A stretch of DNA of 64,000 nucleotides. Source: Dictyophora rubrovolvata. Taxonomy: Eukaryota; Basidiomycota; Agaricomycetes; Phallales; Phallaceae. Of the stretch, positions 44,027 to 57,047 are shown piece after piece. The stretch lies in NCBI GenBank assembly GCA_029959195.1, contig CP114125.1, positions 1,612,001-1,676,000 on the forward strand. The letters run 5' to 3'. A program made the position numbers and the translations under genes. Below the pieces are notes generated by a model. It had not been told where the DNA came from, searched no databases, and saw only the letters and a list, made by a program, of their open reading frames with translations. The first letter of the stretch is position 1. The number at the start of each line of letters is the position of its first letter.

Positions 44027-44816
44027 ATGCCTTCCTTCACCAAGTTCTTTGTTCTCGCTGCTTGTGTAGCTGCTGGTCTCGCTGTCCCTGGTTCGTGTTT
44101 AAGCTACTACGTCTATTGGCTACTATTGACACCCGAGGTGCTCTAGAGGCTAGATGTGACGAAGCCCAGCTAGTTAAATCTCAAACCATCAAGACCTCTG
44201 GTGGATCTGTGTCCGTCAGCTCTTTCTCATGCGCCCCCAGAGTGTCGAAACGACAATCATCCTCTTCCAAGATCGTCAACCTCGCTGGACAAATCTGTAA
44301 GTTGACACTCTGCACCATCCTTCGAAGTTCTTTTCCCTCATGTTCTTTCGTTCAAGGCGAAAACTCTTGCAGTACCGCTGCCGGACCTCTCCCACCTGTT
44401 GCTGACGACTGTAATCAAATTCGAGAAGCCATCCAAATCCTTGGCGGCGTTGGCGCCATCGATCCTACCTTTGATCTCGGAGGTTTTGGCCAACAAAACC
44501 TTAGCTTCCAGACTTGCACTTTCTTCTTCCAGAACAACATTCCCAACGAGATTTCCTTCGACTGGTCGGACTTTGTGGGTCACATTTTGGGCATTGATGT
44601 TTTGTCATAGTCTCATTGTTATAATTCTAATATCTAGGGAAACGATGCTAACCAAGCCGCGTCTGCTTGCTTCCCTCCTGTCATGCCCCTTCAATCCGAA
44701 GGTATTTGCACTGGTCTCAACGGCGAATGGTTCGTAGCGTAAGTATTCGTTTTTTTCAGAATCATTCTTGTGTTTCAATGATTTATTATTGAATATATAG
44801 TGCCGCTCACTCTTAA
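44027..44816 (+). CDS. Small secreted cysteine-containing protein
   Basis: Five exons, 44,027-44,090, 44,138-44,296, 44,357-44,574, 44,638-44,738 and 44,801-44,816, keep phase and give 185 residues. A signal peptide (FVLAACVAAGLAVP) is clear. The mature part has an N-terminal segment with a KR site, then a domain with ICGENSCSTAAG, DDCNQIREAIQILGG, LSFQTCTFFFQNN and ACFPPVMP, ending near WFVAAAHS. Eight or so cysteines suggest disulphides. I recall similar uncharacterised secreted proteins from Agaricomycetes, with C-terminal W-[LVI]-x-x-x-A-H-S, but give no function. It is not a hydrophobin: the eight-cysteine CC pattern is absent. The gene is intact with a good TATA box. Confidence 0.8.
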
Positions 44817-45444
44817 ATGATATCTAAATTCTATGTATAAAGCGAATCTCATTTGATATATATAAATATTTTCCTTTTTAAACAACTATGCAATGAAAAC
44901 GCAATGAAAACACGGCCATGCGAATGAGAATCAATGAGAAAAGTCTTGTTAGAGATCGCATAGGGCTGCTTGGCATACTTAGTGGTAGTAATAGACAACT
45001 TCTGGGGGTTCTACTAGATATAGCACTACGTCCGGGCTCAGTGGTATCGGCTCTTGGCTAACGAGTTCGAGTTCTATGATATCGCCTAAAGCACTCGTCA
45101 AAAAGCACCAGCTAATTAAACGTCGGACCCTTTAGTACTATGTACATGACCCCTACAGCTATCGGCCAGTGTGGGTCGGCCGCTCGGCAGGTCCTCCCGG
45201 GGTTCGTGATAGAATAAAGTAAAAGAAGAACTGCGGTGAATTAGATAATACGCTCTGAAATGAAAAGTTATGGCACTGAAGTAACAGGTACAAAATAAAA
45301 ACATGGCAACTTAGTTGTGTTATAAGCTTAAAGCCTGAGTTGAGTCTACTTCGAGTGTGCGAAATGAAGTAAGCTGCGGAGTTTTCTTTAGTCGCGGTAT
45401 GGAGGCGCTCAGGCGCGACGGCCACGTAAAGCTTACGACGAATC
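44817..45444. other. Intergenic before SEC31
   Basis: Holds a tRNA-like fragment near 45,030-45,080 (A-box GGCTCAGTGG and a B-box-like GAGTTCGAGTTC only 30 bases apart) but no complete tRNA. Otherwise no gene. Confidence 0.4.
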
Positions 45445-48400
45445 ATGAAACTTAAAGAAATTTACAGGACATCCATATTTGCGTGGTCGCCGTCTGGAAA
45501 CGTACCATTACTCGCTACCGGCACAGTTGCTGGTGCACTAGACGAGTCTTTCAGCAATGACAGTCGACTTGAAATCTGGAGTCCCAATTTTTTGGACAGC
45601 CATGAGTACTCTCTTGGTGGAGATGCAGGTCAACCTGGTCCAAAAGCATCCATTACAACAACTTCACGGTATAGCCTACGTTTCTAATGTCGTCACTCAA
45701 CATTTTAACATTATTTTCTTAGATTCAACCGGATAGTCTGGGGATGCGCAGACAGCGCAAGACCATTTGGCATTCTAGCTGCGGGGATGGAGAACGGAGA
45801 GCTAGGTCTTTGGGATGCTGAAACAATTTTGTCGGGAGCGGTGTATGACATCCAGATGCTTCAATTACCAGAGAGTATCTACTTATCCTCAATTTAGTGC
45901 CTCCGAATGCTCGATTTTCAAAAACTCGACTCACACCGGTGCCGTCCGGGGTTTGGATTTCAATCCTATCCAAACTAACCTCTTAGCATCCGGAGGAACA
46001 AATGGCGAGGTACGTTCTTGAATTTGACCATATCTCCATATGTATCTGATCGCGGCTAGACCTACATTTGGGACTTGAAAGATCCCAGCAAACCCTATTC
46101 TCCTGGTGCACGAAGTACCAAACTCGACGAAACGACGGCTAACGCTTGGAACAACCATGTTCCGCATGTTTTGGCGACTTCAAGTTCAACAGGTTATACA
46201 GTGGTTTGGGATTTGCGAGCGAAGCGCGAAATGCTCGCTCTTGCTTACTCCGGCGGTGCGGCCACCGCAGGGAATGCCATGAACATTAACGCCATGGCGA
46301 TGGGCAATAGACGTGGCATGAGCGATGTCTGCTGGCATCCCGATAGCGTAAGTTTTCTTCAAAAGAAGATCCTTATTGTTTCGGCTAAGAAGTCGTGCAG
46401 CCCACCAAACTTGTGACCTCGTCCGAAGACGATGTCTCTCCAATTGTCATGTGCTGGGATCTCCGAAATTCACGTGCTCCAGAAAAGGCTAGTTATCCCG
46501 TCTTTTGTTCAAACTTAAAAGGATATCTTATTCGCTTTTAGATCTTAACCGGACATGAGAAAGGCGTTCTGTCTCTGTCGTGGTGCAAACAAGACTCTGA
46601 CTTACTCTTATCGTGCGGCAAAGACAACCGCGTTCTCTGCTGGAACCCTCAAACAGGAGACAACATCGGTGAAATTCCTCCAGCGAACAACTGGGCTTTC
46701 CAAGTCGACTGGTGTCCACGCAATCCAGATTTATTCGCTACCGCTTTCTTCGACGGCACTATTGGCATTCACTCAATACAAACTCTTAACGAAGATACTG
46801 CATCTGCTACACCATTCCAAGACGATGGAGTTTCCTTATTTGACAATCCAAACTTTGGAAAAGTGTCGCAAGCAAGCCTTGCCTTGACACAATCTCCCAA
46901 GTGGCTCCGTTGTCCAGTCTCCTCATCTTTTGGATATGGAGGTCAGCTCGTGACTGTTGGGAACCTTCCTAGTAGCCAGGGACGACATCAAAGCAGTTCT
47001 GTCCGCATCCACACCGTCATCACCGAGCAGGCCATCATCCAAAGAGCCCAAAAATTCCAAAGTGCTATTGACGAGAAGAAACTTGACACGTTTGCTCAAG
47101 AAAAGACAACGCAAGCTAAAGGAAACTCGGAGGATTACGAAAGTTGGAAAGCTTTACTCAGCTTATTCCGAACAAACTCACGTGAGGAGCTGATCACGCT
47201 CTTCGGGTTTTCGAAGGAAAATGTCGCATCTCAAGTTGCTGAGGCGGTTGCTAAAGTTAAAGCTTCTGCAGCAGCAGCAGCATCCAAGGCCGAAGAGGAT
47301 GACATGGGCACTCCGCATGAGCCTGTTGTTACTTTCGCTGAGCCGGAGACGGTTCATCTGGAAGGCACAGAGAACTCCGAAGCACCTCATAGCGGTGGCG
47401 TCCAAGCTTCTGAAGCTACTCCGTCTGAATTTAGTACGAGCGCGACTTCCGACGGAACAAAAGCAGCTGATATTGAGTCGACTACCACCGAACATAGCTT
47501 GTTCGCAGATGATCTCATTGCTGGAACACCGCAGGCTGAAGCAGCTGCCGACTTCTTCAGTACTATGGGTCCTATACCTAGTGCTCTTCCCTCCCATCTC
47601 TTAGTTCCGCATACAAATTATACCCAGGACTCTTCTGTTGCTGCTACAATCGGTTCAGGTCCTTCATCCGTTGCCTCTGAAACATTGAAGAACAATAATT
47701 TTTCGATTTATCCCGCGGAAACGTCCGAACTAGACCAACTTTTGACAAAAGCTCTGGTATTGGGAGATTTTGAATCTGCAGTAACGTTGTGTATATCGTC
47801 GAATCGTTTTGCCGATGCCATACTTTTGGCTGTAAAAGGAGGCGAGGAATTATTACAGAAAACCCAGAAGGCTTATTTTGAACGACAAACTGCGTCGCTT
47901 CCCTACCTTCGACTATTCCAATCGATCGTTTCAGATGATTTGGAGGATATCGTTCAAAACGCTGACCTGCAAGAGTGGAGGGAGATCTATGTCGTCTTGT
48001 GTACATTTGCCAAGAAGGAGGAGTTTTCGATGCTAATGGAACAACTCGGTCACCGTTTGGAGTTCCAAGGCAATCTTGTCAAAGTTTCGGAGATAATTGA
48101 CGATCCTGATGTTAAAGCCAAGGAATTCAAGAGACATGCGACGCTTTGCTATTTGGCTGCTCAAAAGCTTGAGAAAGTCGTCAATATCTGGGTTGAAGAG
48201 ATGTGCCAAGAGGAAGAGGATCTCCAGCATCAGGAGGCCGTGCTCTCAGCGAAGGCGTCGCGCTACACTGTTCATGCGCAAGCTCTTCAGACGTTCATTG
48301 AGAAAGTTACAGTTTTCCGTGCCGCGACAGAATATATCGATACAGATCTTAATCAATCCTCCAGTGATGCTGCAGCTAAAACGTACAAACTAGCTTCTCT

Positions 48401-50373
48401 TTACGATCGTTACATCGAATATGCCGATCTTCTCGCTTCTCAGGGTCTTGTTAACGAAGCTGTCAAGTATTTGGAATATACTCCGGTCGATTATACAGGT
48501 GTGCCTGGTATGGAGTTCGATGTGGCTAGAAAGAGATTACTGAAAGCTGCTGGGAAATACGAAGCTCCGACGCCAAAGGTTGCTACTGTTCCTGCCCCAT
48601 CCGTTGCTGCTACTTCTACCTATGGTCAAGGTCAAACCTACGGCGCGCCGTACGGAACAACTTATGCACCCCAACAACAACAGCAACAGCAACAGCAGCC
48701 TACTCAACCACCTGTATCGACTGCAAGTTACGGATCATACAACCCCCAAGTTGCTGCGCGTTCTTCCGCGGTTCCGGCATCTAATCCCTATGTTGGCCAA
48801 AACGCACCGACGTATCAATCCCAACCATATGGTACCTATGGTGGTAGTGTAAGCTCTAATGCCTATGTACCCTCTACTGCAACATACACGCAACCCGCAT
48901 CCATGGCTCAAACAGCTCAGACGGCTCCGCTAGCACCACCAGCTGTGAGCGGACCGGGCTCAACAACACTTCCACCGCCACCTCAACGTATCAAACGAGA
49001 AAACGGTGGCTGGAATGATCCACCCGGGATTCACAATGACCGACGCAGCACGCCAAGTCTATCTGCGAATAAAGTAGGTCCTTTGACGGCGCCGTTCCCC
49101 AATTCGGCTCCATCTGCTGGTCCAACAACGCCTATCAGTCCTTATATGCAGACTACCCAGGCTCAGCCGTTGCCACCGCCTCCCAGAGGGGGAGCATCGA
49201 CGCCTCAGCGTGGTATGCCACCACCACCACCTCGTGGGCCGAGTGTTCCTCCAGGTCAAGGTCAGGTTCCACCACCAGTTGGAGTTGGATTGCCCGGACA
49301 CCCACATCCTCCGCAAGGGCAGTTTATCCCGCCAGGAAGACCAGGCTCGGGAGGACCGGGTCAATACGCTCCTCCTCATGCTCATGCTCGTGCTTTGTCT
49401 CCTCTACAAGGAGGTCCACCTGCTAGACCGATGTCGGGTGCTCCACAATTTGCTGGTCGACCGCCTGCTCCAGCCTCAGCTGCAGTGGGAGCAGCCGGAA
49501 TGGGAATGGGAATGGGCCGTGGAACGCCACCTCCGCCTCAAATGCAGAATCTTGCTTATGCACCTCCCGCTCGAGCAACGCCGCCTCCTTCTCAGCAGTT
49601 ACATGCACAGGATGGACGACCAATTGGTCCTGGAGCTCCCGGAATACCTGGAATGCAGCATCACCAACCTCCACCCTCGCACCTTGCACCTTCTCAGGCT
49701 GGACCTTATGTGCCTCCACCGGGTACTATTTCTCGACCTGGTCCGCCGGGAATGCAAGGCCCGCCTTCTGGACTTTTGGGACATCCAGCTCCTCCGCCTG
49801 CTGCACCGCCTAAACCTGCCCCCCCTCGAGGACCGAAGTATCGTGCGTGTCTTTCCCTTTTCGTATGCGTAGTATACTTACGAACATCTCTTTTCTTTCT
49901 TTCCGATAGCTCCTGGTGATCGTAGTCATATTCCAGTTGGTTTTAGACCCATCTTCGAATTCCTGTCAGCAGAGATGACTCGTATGAAGCAAATGACTCC
50001 CGTACGTAGTGGCTATCTTCAACTCTCGGACCTTTGCTCGTGCAAAACTAATCCCATCGCTTTTCAGCCTGCACAAAAACGATTGGCGGACGATACTGAA
50101 CGTAGAGTGAACACCTTATTCGATGCTCTCAACTGTGAAACATTATCACAGTCTGTAGTAGAGCATCTGAAAACACTTGTGAATGGTGCGTAGAATCAGC
50201 TGAAAACAATTCCAGGTCTGGAACTTCGATGGCTGAGAACAATTATAGCAATGATATCACGAAATAGAGATGCGGCGATGGCAATTCATGTTGAATTGCT
50301 CACTCAAGGTTCTGTCACTGACGATATTGGTATGTGGATGGCTGGGGTGAAGCAACTGATAATTCGGCTATAA
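45445..50373 (+). CDS. sec31: COPII coat outer-layer protein SEC31
   Basis: Nine exons: 45,445-45,668, 45,723-45,842, 45,898-46,009, 46,060-46,347, 46,401-46,487, 46,542-49,842, 49,910-50,001, 50,068-50,185 and 50,249-50,373, giving 1488 residues. Residues 1-380 form the WD40 propeller, with GLDFNPIQTNLLASGGTNGE, TYIWDLKDP and ILTGHEKGVLSLSWCKQDSD. The alpha-solenoid (ACE1) follows, with LLTKALVLGDFESAVTLCIS. A long proline/glutamine-rich linker (about 970-1385, with an eight-glutamine run) carries the usual SEC23-binding segments, and the helical tail ends DDIGMWMAGVKQLI. SEC31 with SEC13 forms the COPII cage on ER exit sites. Exon 5 ends in an AAG|GC donor. The gene is intact. Confidence 0.95.
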
Positions 50374-50569
50374 AGAAGAGAAGAGTGGTTGTGTTTACCA
50401 CAATTTTTCGGAAAATGAAGCTTTACGCTTTACTTAGTATTTTAAATTTGACTTTTCTGGTTTTTTTCTATACCAAATATTTATCCTTTGTCCGCTAAGA
50501 ACATACGGTACTGAGCTTGAGAGCGTTACATGTATCTGTGTGACTGTCACAAATCGCGGCTAAGTCGAC
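50374..50569. other. Short intergenic region, SEC31 to GPN2
   Basis: Under 200 bases separate the two plus-strand genes, so terminator and promoter must overlap or lie close together. Confidence 0.5.
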
Positions 50570-51882
50570 ATGCCCTTTGGTGAAATTGTCGTCGGTCCTC
50601 CAGGAAGCGGAAAGACAACATATGCCTACGGAAAATATCAGCTATTCTCTGCGCTCAAAAGGCCTATAGCTGTTGTAAACTTGGATCCCGCCAACGACAA
50701 TATTCTGTACCCATGTTCTATTTCAATTTCATCGCTCATTACCCTGTCTGAAGTGATGGAGACGTATAAGCTCGGTCCTAATGGTGCCATGCTGTATTGT
50801 ATGGAGTATTTGGAGACTAACTTTGATTGGCTTGAGGAAGAGCTGAATCAGTTGGATAAGGAGATGTATGTGGTTTTTGATTTCCCTGGACAGGTCGAGC
50901 TGTGGACGAATCATCCGAGTGTGAAGCGGATAGTGGAACTTTTGACAACCAAAATGGGATACCGAGTGCGTCCAAATTCATTTTATATATCCATTAATTT
51001 TTTATGATAAAAAAAATATGAATTGCGTGGAGTTTTTAGTTAGCTTCGGTTCATCTTTGTGATGCTCATAATGTTACGGATGTTGGGAATTACGTGTCGG
51101 CGTTGCTCCTCTCGTTGCGAACCATGTTTCAACTCGCACTTCCGCATATCAATGTATTGTCCAAGATTGACCTTCTCGGACAGTACGGAGACTTGGGTGA
51201 GCTTTTTTTCCCCTGCATCTTCGTCCTCTCTCGCTCGCTCTGAAAGTCTCGCGTCTTGCGCCACGTAGCATTCAGCTTGGATTTCTATACCGAAGTTCAA
51301 GATTTATCATACCTCCAAAACTTGCTAAACACACATTCACCTCGTTACGCCGCTTTAAACATGGCAATATGTTCATTGATTGAAGACTATTCCTTGGTCG
51401 GTTTCGAAACGTTAGCCGTAGAGGTTAGTCCTCTCCTGTTCTACTACTCGCCTTAGCATAAAACGAACGCGCTAAAAAGCTATCATCACGTCCAGGATAA
51501 AGAGTCAATGCTCCATCTTTCCCGGGTTATCGATAAAGCAACGGGGGCTGTTTACGTACCACCGAGCAACGCACCCGTTCCCGATGGCACTGTAAACCCT
51601 ACCGACGCTCCTTCGTCCGAAAGACCGAACATGTATTCATTGCTCTCAAGCGCTAGCGGTCCAATGAAGGACTTTTATAGCAATGCTAGAGACGTGCAAG
51701 AACGATGGGTCGACGCTCGAGATGAATATGATGCTTTTGAGAGATGGCAGTGGCGGAAAGAAGGAGAGATGTTAGCTGCTCAGAAGGCAAAAGCGAAAGC
51801 GAAAGAAGGAAAGGAGGAAAGTGAGAATGCGAAGGAAGGGAGAGGTCTTCAACATAGAATTCAGATTAGAGAGCGGTTATGA
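50570..51882 (+). CDS. gpn2: GPN-loop GTPase GPN2
   Basis: Four exons, 50,570-50,965, 51,040-51,196, 51,269-51,423 and 51,496-51,882, give 364 residues. The P-loop is GPPGSGKTT (about 9-17), NLDPAND follows, the GPN insertion is LGPNGAMLYCMEYLE, switch II is DFPGQVELW, and NVLSKIDLLGQYG carries the base-recognition motif. FSLDFYTEVQDLSYL and LIEDYSLVGFETL match GPN2 rather than GPN1 or GPN3. GPN GTPases act in assembly and nuclear import of RNA polymerase II. The C-terminus extends about 60 residues beyond the core as a charged lysine/glutamate-rich helix. The gene is intact. Confidence 0.92.
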
Positions 51883-52581
51883 GGATTGTGTTTGGTCGTG
51901 TCCAGTGAGCTGAATGTTTGAACCTTGTTTGGAACCTTGTTTATGGAAACGTTGGTAGTCCATTGTCCATGGGAGTGCCAAATTACTAGAAGCGATAGGA
52001 AAACAATACATAGCAGGCCGCTGTAGACTCAAGTAGGTATTCGGGATAGGTGTATAACTCGAATTCGGGCAAGCATTCTTTCGTATGTATTTGCAGTTCA
52101 GATTAGAAATAAATTGATTTACCATTTCAGGAAAGCATAGTTTATTTCGTTTGTTTACGTATAAGCATTTCTGCACATATACGCCATAATTTGGTATGCT
52201 AAACACAAAATATATGTATGTTAGCCCGAGACGTCGATAGTCAATTATTAAGAGAGAAAAAATATCGTGTGAAAGCACAACAAGCAGTGTTCACAATTGA
52301 CTCGCTGAATATAACTCCGTATATAGCAGTTATTTAGATTGTCCATCACAAAATACTCTAAATAGTAAAATCTAGTAAACTAAACACAGGAACTATGGTA
52401 GCATGAAACATCATTAACATTCCATAACATCATCGACACAGTTATAAAAAACATAATATAACCAAAAATCCAGTATTAATATCTCCATGACATGCCACAA
52501 CATCAGGGTATAAGGATCATGTGAATGAAGCAGAGTCGTCGGGCGATTTTGTTTTCTTTCTTTGGGTAACACTTCCGAGAT
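51883..52581. other. Convergent intergenic region
   Basis: A/T-rich sequence between the 3' ends of GPN2 (plus) and the next gene (minus). A minus frame at 51,877-52,278 has no domain. Confidence 0.45.
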
Positions 52582-54119
52582 CTAGTAGCGGGTATATTCT
52601 GGTTGCATCATTCTACGCGGACGGTCAGGGGGTCTAATAATCATTGTTTTAAGAACAGGGGGGGGGGGGGGGTTATTGGTTATTATGAGAAGAGAAAGAG
52701 TTGGTTTTACGCACGTCCGACCAGTTCTAAAATTAGCGGCATTTGACACATATCTAGGTCTTTCCATTACGTTGTGAGGCATCATATACTGTACATGTGC
52801 ATGACGAGGACGGGGGGAGTAGTAAGTAGGTGGTACATTAGCATATTTGTCGTATGTGTCTGGTGGCGGTGGTGGATAGCTAGGAAAAACAATGAGTAAA
52901 ATCCACTCGTCGTTGCTTTTTTTTTTTTTTTGACATACTGCATATTTTCAAAATTATCAGGATTCATGCGGCTAACGACCGTTTTGAGAGGTAGTTTCTT
53001 TTCAGAAATAACTGAGAGCTTACTTCAAATCTTCACCCCACTTTTTAGTTTCTGCCGCTTCTGCCTCAGCCCTTTTCAACGAAATTAGTAAAGGTGTATA
53101 ACAACAATGGGAAAGGGGAAAAAGTAATTTACTAACCATTCATCCCATGGGGTGCGCGGGTAATTGTCTGTGTTCTTGGAACGAGGGGTAAGCCTTTGTG
53201 GCGGAAGCTTGGCAGGCTGCCTCCCATTTCGACTAGGTGAGTCATCTAGATCGCTTATTCCTGCCCGTGATCTGAATGGAAAATATTAACATTAGTAACA
53301 TGATTTATTTTTTTGCGTCGTTTTGTGACTGGCAAGTGGCAAGACTGACGCGGGACGAGATGGCGTGCTCGTGTCAAACCGGTGAAACGTTCGATGATTA
53401 GGCTTGGTAGACGACTCTGTGTAGTAGCCGGCGACTTTTATCGCAAGTTAGACTAAACTCTCTTTGTGAGAAGAAATTAAAATGGTTTTTTCTTACCTAT
53501 GGGTTCTCTTGCAATCGCGGAGGCTCTCGGTGTTGTCGATCCAGAGCGCAAGAACGTGCCTTTATCCTGTTAGGAGTTTATTAGGGGTACTTTCCACGCT
53601 GACGCGATTTGTTTAGACATACTTGAGCAGCAGATGCAGCTGCCAAAACAAACAAAATTAGTTGAATAAGTTTGACTATTTTCAGGTATCGACGTCGACT
53701 GCATACGGACCAGCATTGCCAGCTTTCCATGCCTTTGAATGTGTCTGCAAGATTCTTTATGATCGAAAGCAACATGGCAGATAATCGGACACTTACAATA
53801 AATAAATCATAAGTACTCTTTATCATACCAACACCGATTCCATAAGTACCAGAATGGCTACCTTCGGGAAGCTGTGTGAGATCCATCGTCACCTCGGAAA
53901 CGATTCTAGGGTAGAGTAAAAAAATACACCATCGCCGGGGGTTAAACGCGAACGCGTAGAAAAAAATCTCAGCAAGAGAACCTACTTGTCTATTCGTTCT
54001 TCCATGTTTCTTTTGATTTCATTCGACGTTTCTCCCTTCTCGTACAACTTTTGGATCGTCTCCTGTAGGAACTCTATGCTTTGCGCGAACTTATCTTCAT
54101 TGCTAGGTGTCGGGGCCAT
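52582..54119 (-). CDS. Uncharacterised protein, coiled-coil N-terminus, basic Pro/Tyr-rich tail
   Basis: Nine exons on the minus strand keep phase: 54,119-53,986, 53,905-53,797, 53,744-53,711, 53,639-53,623, 53,566-53,497, 53,260-53,137, 53,071-53,024, 52,879-52,715 and 52,633-52,582, giving 250 residues. Residues about 5-70 form a helical segment (FAQSIEFLQETIQKLYEKGE, IKRNMEERIDKIVSEVTMDL). A serine/threonine-rich linker and the block TPWDEWAEAEAAETKKWGED follow, then a proline/tyrosine/arginine-rich tail ending EYTRY. I do not recognise the family. One exon is 17 nt. The acceptor of exon 6 is chosen to keep frame (CGGGCAG, ending at 53,261). Introns hold runs of 15 G and 15 T. Confidence 0.6.
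52658..52672 (+). repeat. Homopolymer run of 15 G in an intron
   Basis: Fifteen consecutive G on the plus strand (C on the coding strand) inside the last intron of the gene at 52,582-54,119. A 15-T run lies at 52,917-52,931 in the preceding intron. Confidence 0.85.
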
Positions 54120-56019
54120 TCAAAATAACGCGTACAAGGGAGGTAAAATAATAAGGAATTATCGATAAAGTTCGTCAAGGTCGTCGGCTATAAAAGCAGA
54201 GTTCGTGAAAAAGAGATGACTTGGCCCTCACGTTGAAAGGCTCTTTTTATCATCAACGGAGATTTTGCTTCCGTGTACAGCTTATTCAGCCAAGCTATGG
54301 ACAACTAGATCCTGACCGTGACCAAGGCACCGAGCAACCTTGAACTCTAAACAAAACAAGGGAAGAAACAATAAGCAGGTTTTTGTTTAAAAAACTTTTT
54401 TATGAAATTTTTCTTGTGTCTACTCGACCCTAATCATATGTTCCTCAACCACGAACCTTAGGCCTGCATGGGTATAACCCCATTTTCCAAGATTCCGGTG
54501 GGGCCAAGGCCTTCAGCCTCTAGAACATGACGAACACAAAAGCCATGTATACATATTGGTTGTCGACATACGTATACGTTCAGCCTCCTAGAGCCTCGAT
54601 CGCATCGGATCATGGGTACATGAGCTCAGGGGATGCGCGCATGCTACTATGAATATAGCCATGTCAAACTAATCCGAAAATCTCGAAACCCGCCGACTTT
54701 AGGAATATTGCGGTGCCGATGACATATATTTTTGCATTATCGTGGGTTTCCCACAAATCTTGCTAGATATTCTCAATGCGGTTAGGGAGTTACCCTTTGG
54801 ACAATAAGATTGTATTATCTCATTTCTTGTTACCGAAACAAGATCATCATTACATGGTTGGGCCATGGCCAACTTTCCAACTATCGTCTTGTCCACAAAA
54901 AATAACATTATTGGACAATTAGGAGCTGTTATTTCCCCGATATATCCCAATTGGGTCGAATAAGAAGCATCCTGTCGTGAAGAATTGAGGAGATGGGAAA
55001 CACTGTCATATACTTCACATATAGAAGTGTACCCACAGAAGAACAGCCCATTGACAACAACATGATTATGTATGTAGATGGTGTCTGACTTCTCCCGCTT
55101 ACGGTCGGAGACGACCCAATCCGCTCTTCTCCTTCTTCGGCATTCTGCAGTGGGGCCCTTCTTAATGTCCAGCTCCTATCATTGACTGTGGCAACAGGCA
55201 CTAGGTTGTATTTCTGACGCGGTTTGCAGTATTATGGGGATAGGTCTCAGAATCATTAAAGTAAAGGTCAGAGGAGTCAAATTGAACCCCACAACGGCTC
55301 CTTGACGAAAACAATTTAAATGAACATATCACAAGATATTATAATACCTTATGTTAGTCGTGGCTCGTACGACCTAAGTTTAGGAGGATAGGTTGGACCC
55401 TTGCTAGTGTCAGGGACATGGCACCACTAAACAAGTGTATTATTGCCGTCCCCTCAAGTCGAATTGGGCATTGAAACACAACCTTCGTCGTCAGAGAAGG
55501 GTCAATCCTCATCATGATCAGCAGCGGCGCTCCGGTCATTACTGTCATCGTCATCATTGAAGTAAGGTACGGTAATTAATACAAGGTCTGGGCTTCCCCG
55601 CGCGCGCGAGAACCAAATGTGTTTTCAGGGTTCACCAGCTCTTGAATGTCCTTTTTTTTGTGACCACTTTCTGCCGATTCAGGGTGACTGTGTGAAAGGG
55701 GGACGTGCTAATTGGGATCTTGAATATGGTCCAAGGCTCCAAGCTAAATGTCTTCTAATTCCCACCATACGTCATTGGTCTGAGTTTTTGTTAGGGAAAT
55801 GTCCATCCACCCACTGTAGCAAAAACGAAAGGGTGCCATTTTGTCGATATAATAATGAACTGGCGGGAAAGATATGGGTGACCTCAAAAAGGTCAAATCG
55901 GCATTTGTGGTTTTGTGGCGTGATTTTGTAAAGCAGTAGGGTCCCCATATCGATCTCGTTCCCTGACGTCTGTCGGCTAATTCAAAGATAAATAGCCGAT
56001 ACACATATTGTATGACCTT

Positions 56020-56240
56020 TTGAATGACGGACTTTTCGTAAACTCGTACATAATATATATCTTACTAAAGTGTTGTGGAAGAAATGCGGAGACTCTTATA
56101 GATTCAATGATCACCACGGAAAATCTCCCCCTCCAGTCATACATATAGTGTAATGTCCTCTTGTGTGAGATGTCTTTTTTAAATTATTGGGAGCATTGTG
56201 CTAGAACTAGTTGAGATTACCAATATTGTCAGCCATGTTG
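56020..56240 (-). repeat. Third, partial copy of the F-box 3' region (copy C)
   Basis: Shares the runs around GTGTTGTGGAA, AGTCATA.ATATAG.GTAAT and CATTGTGCTAGAACTAG with copy A's 3' flank; the coding part is absent. Shows that the 3' end of this gene has been copied at least three times. Confidence 0.6.
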
Positions 56241-57013
56241 ATGTTCCGCTGTGGTATCCAGCCCTACAAACACATTGAGGACAAACTGCCCATCGATCAA
56301 CGTACCTCAGCCTTGCCTTGCTCTGATATACATATATAGTGCCTCTGGACCACCTTTTATGCTTACTGCAAGTTCTTCTCATCCTCAATCTCATAAACGC
56401 AAAATGCAAATTCCAACCACTTTCCAACCACTCATTTACCTCGCCATTTCCGATTTCTACCACCACGCACCGCCACCATCAATTGCAACTTTGACAACTA
56501 CGCCGACGTTGCCAGCCAAGCCAACTTGCACTTTGACGACGCAGCATTGCCATCGGCCGTGGCTAGTTCAAATTCGGGCTCTAGCCAGATAACAATCCAA
56601 CAACAACTTCCTGTTCAAACGGTGCGTCCCAACCCTTTTCCTTTTCCTTTTTCCCTTTACACCAACTTTTTATTTTTTTATTCACGCGTATGTCTTTGAG
56701 CAAAACGCTTCAACCCCTCCACGGCTCTGCACTCGACGTTGTCTAGGTTACTTTCGAACCGAGCGATATGAACCCGCTGGGACGTGATTGCGTCTCGTGA
56801 GGACCCACGTTCCGTAAGACAATGTTTGAATCTTACTTCTCTCGTGCGAGCCGCTGATATGTCAATGTCACTTATAGATGACCAAAATCAACAGTCATGG
56901 GTTCATGAAATGCCGAACCAATGAGCCAGCGGTATATCCTTTTATGACGGAGGCCCACAAATAACTGGGGTGGGTGTTGACATTGACAACGGCTTGCGAT
57001 AAATGCAAAGCCC

Positions 57014-57047
57014 TGATCCTGGCAACACTATGATCCTGGCAACACTA
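57014..57047 (+). repeat. 17-bp perfect tandem duplication abutting a TATA-like motif
   Basis: TGATCCTGGCAACACTA occurs twice head to tail; the second copy runs into TATAAACG. Confidence 0.8.

Noticed and set aside
43999-44816. Hydrophobin gene
   Set aside because: Secreted, small and cysteine-containing, but the eight-cysteine pattern with two CC pairs is missing.
45030-45080. tRNA-like A-box and B-box before SEC31
   Set aside because: The boxes start only about 30 bases apart, too close for a complete anticodon arm, and the arms do not pair.
54699-55201. Two adjoining minus-strand frames as one gene
   Set aside because: They overlap in different frames with no convincing donor/acceptor pair between them and no motif.
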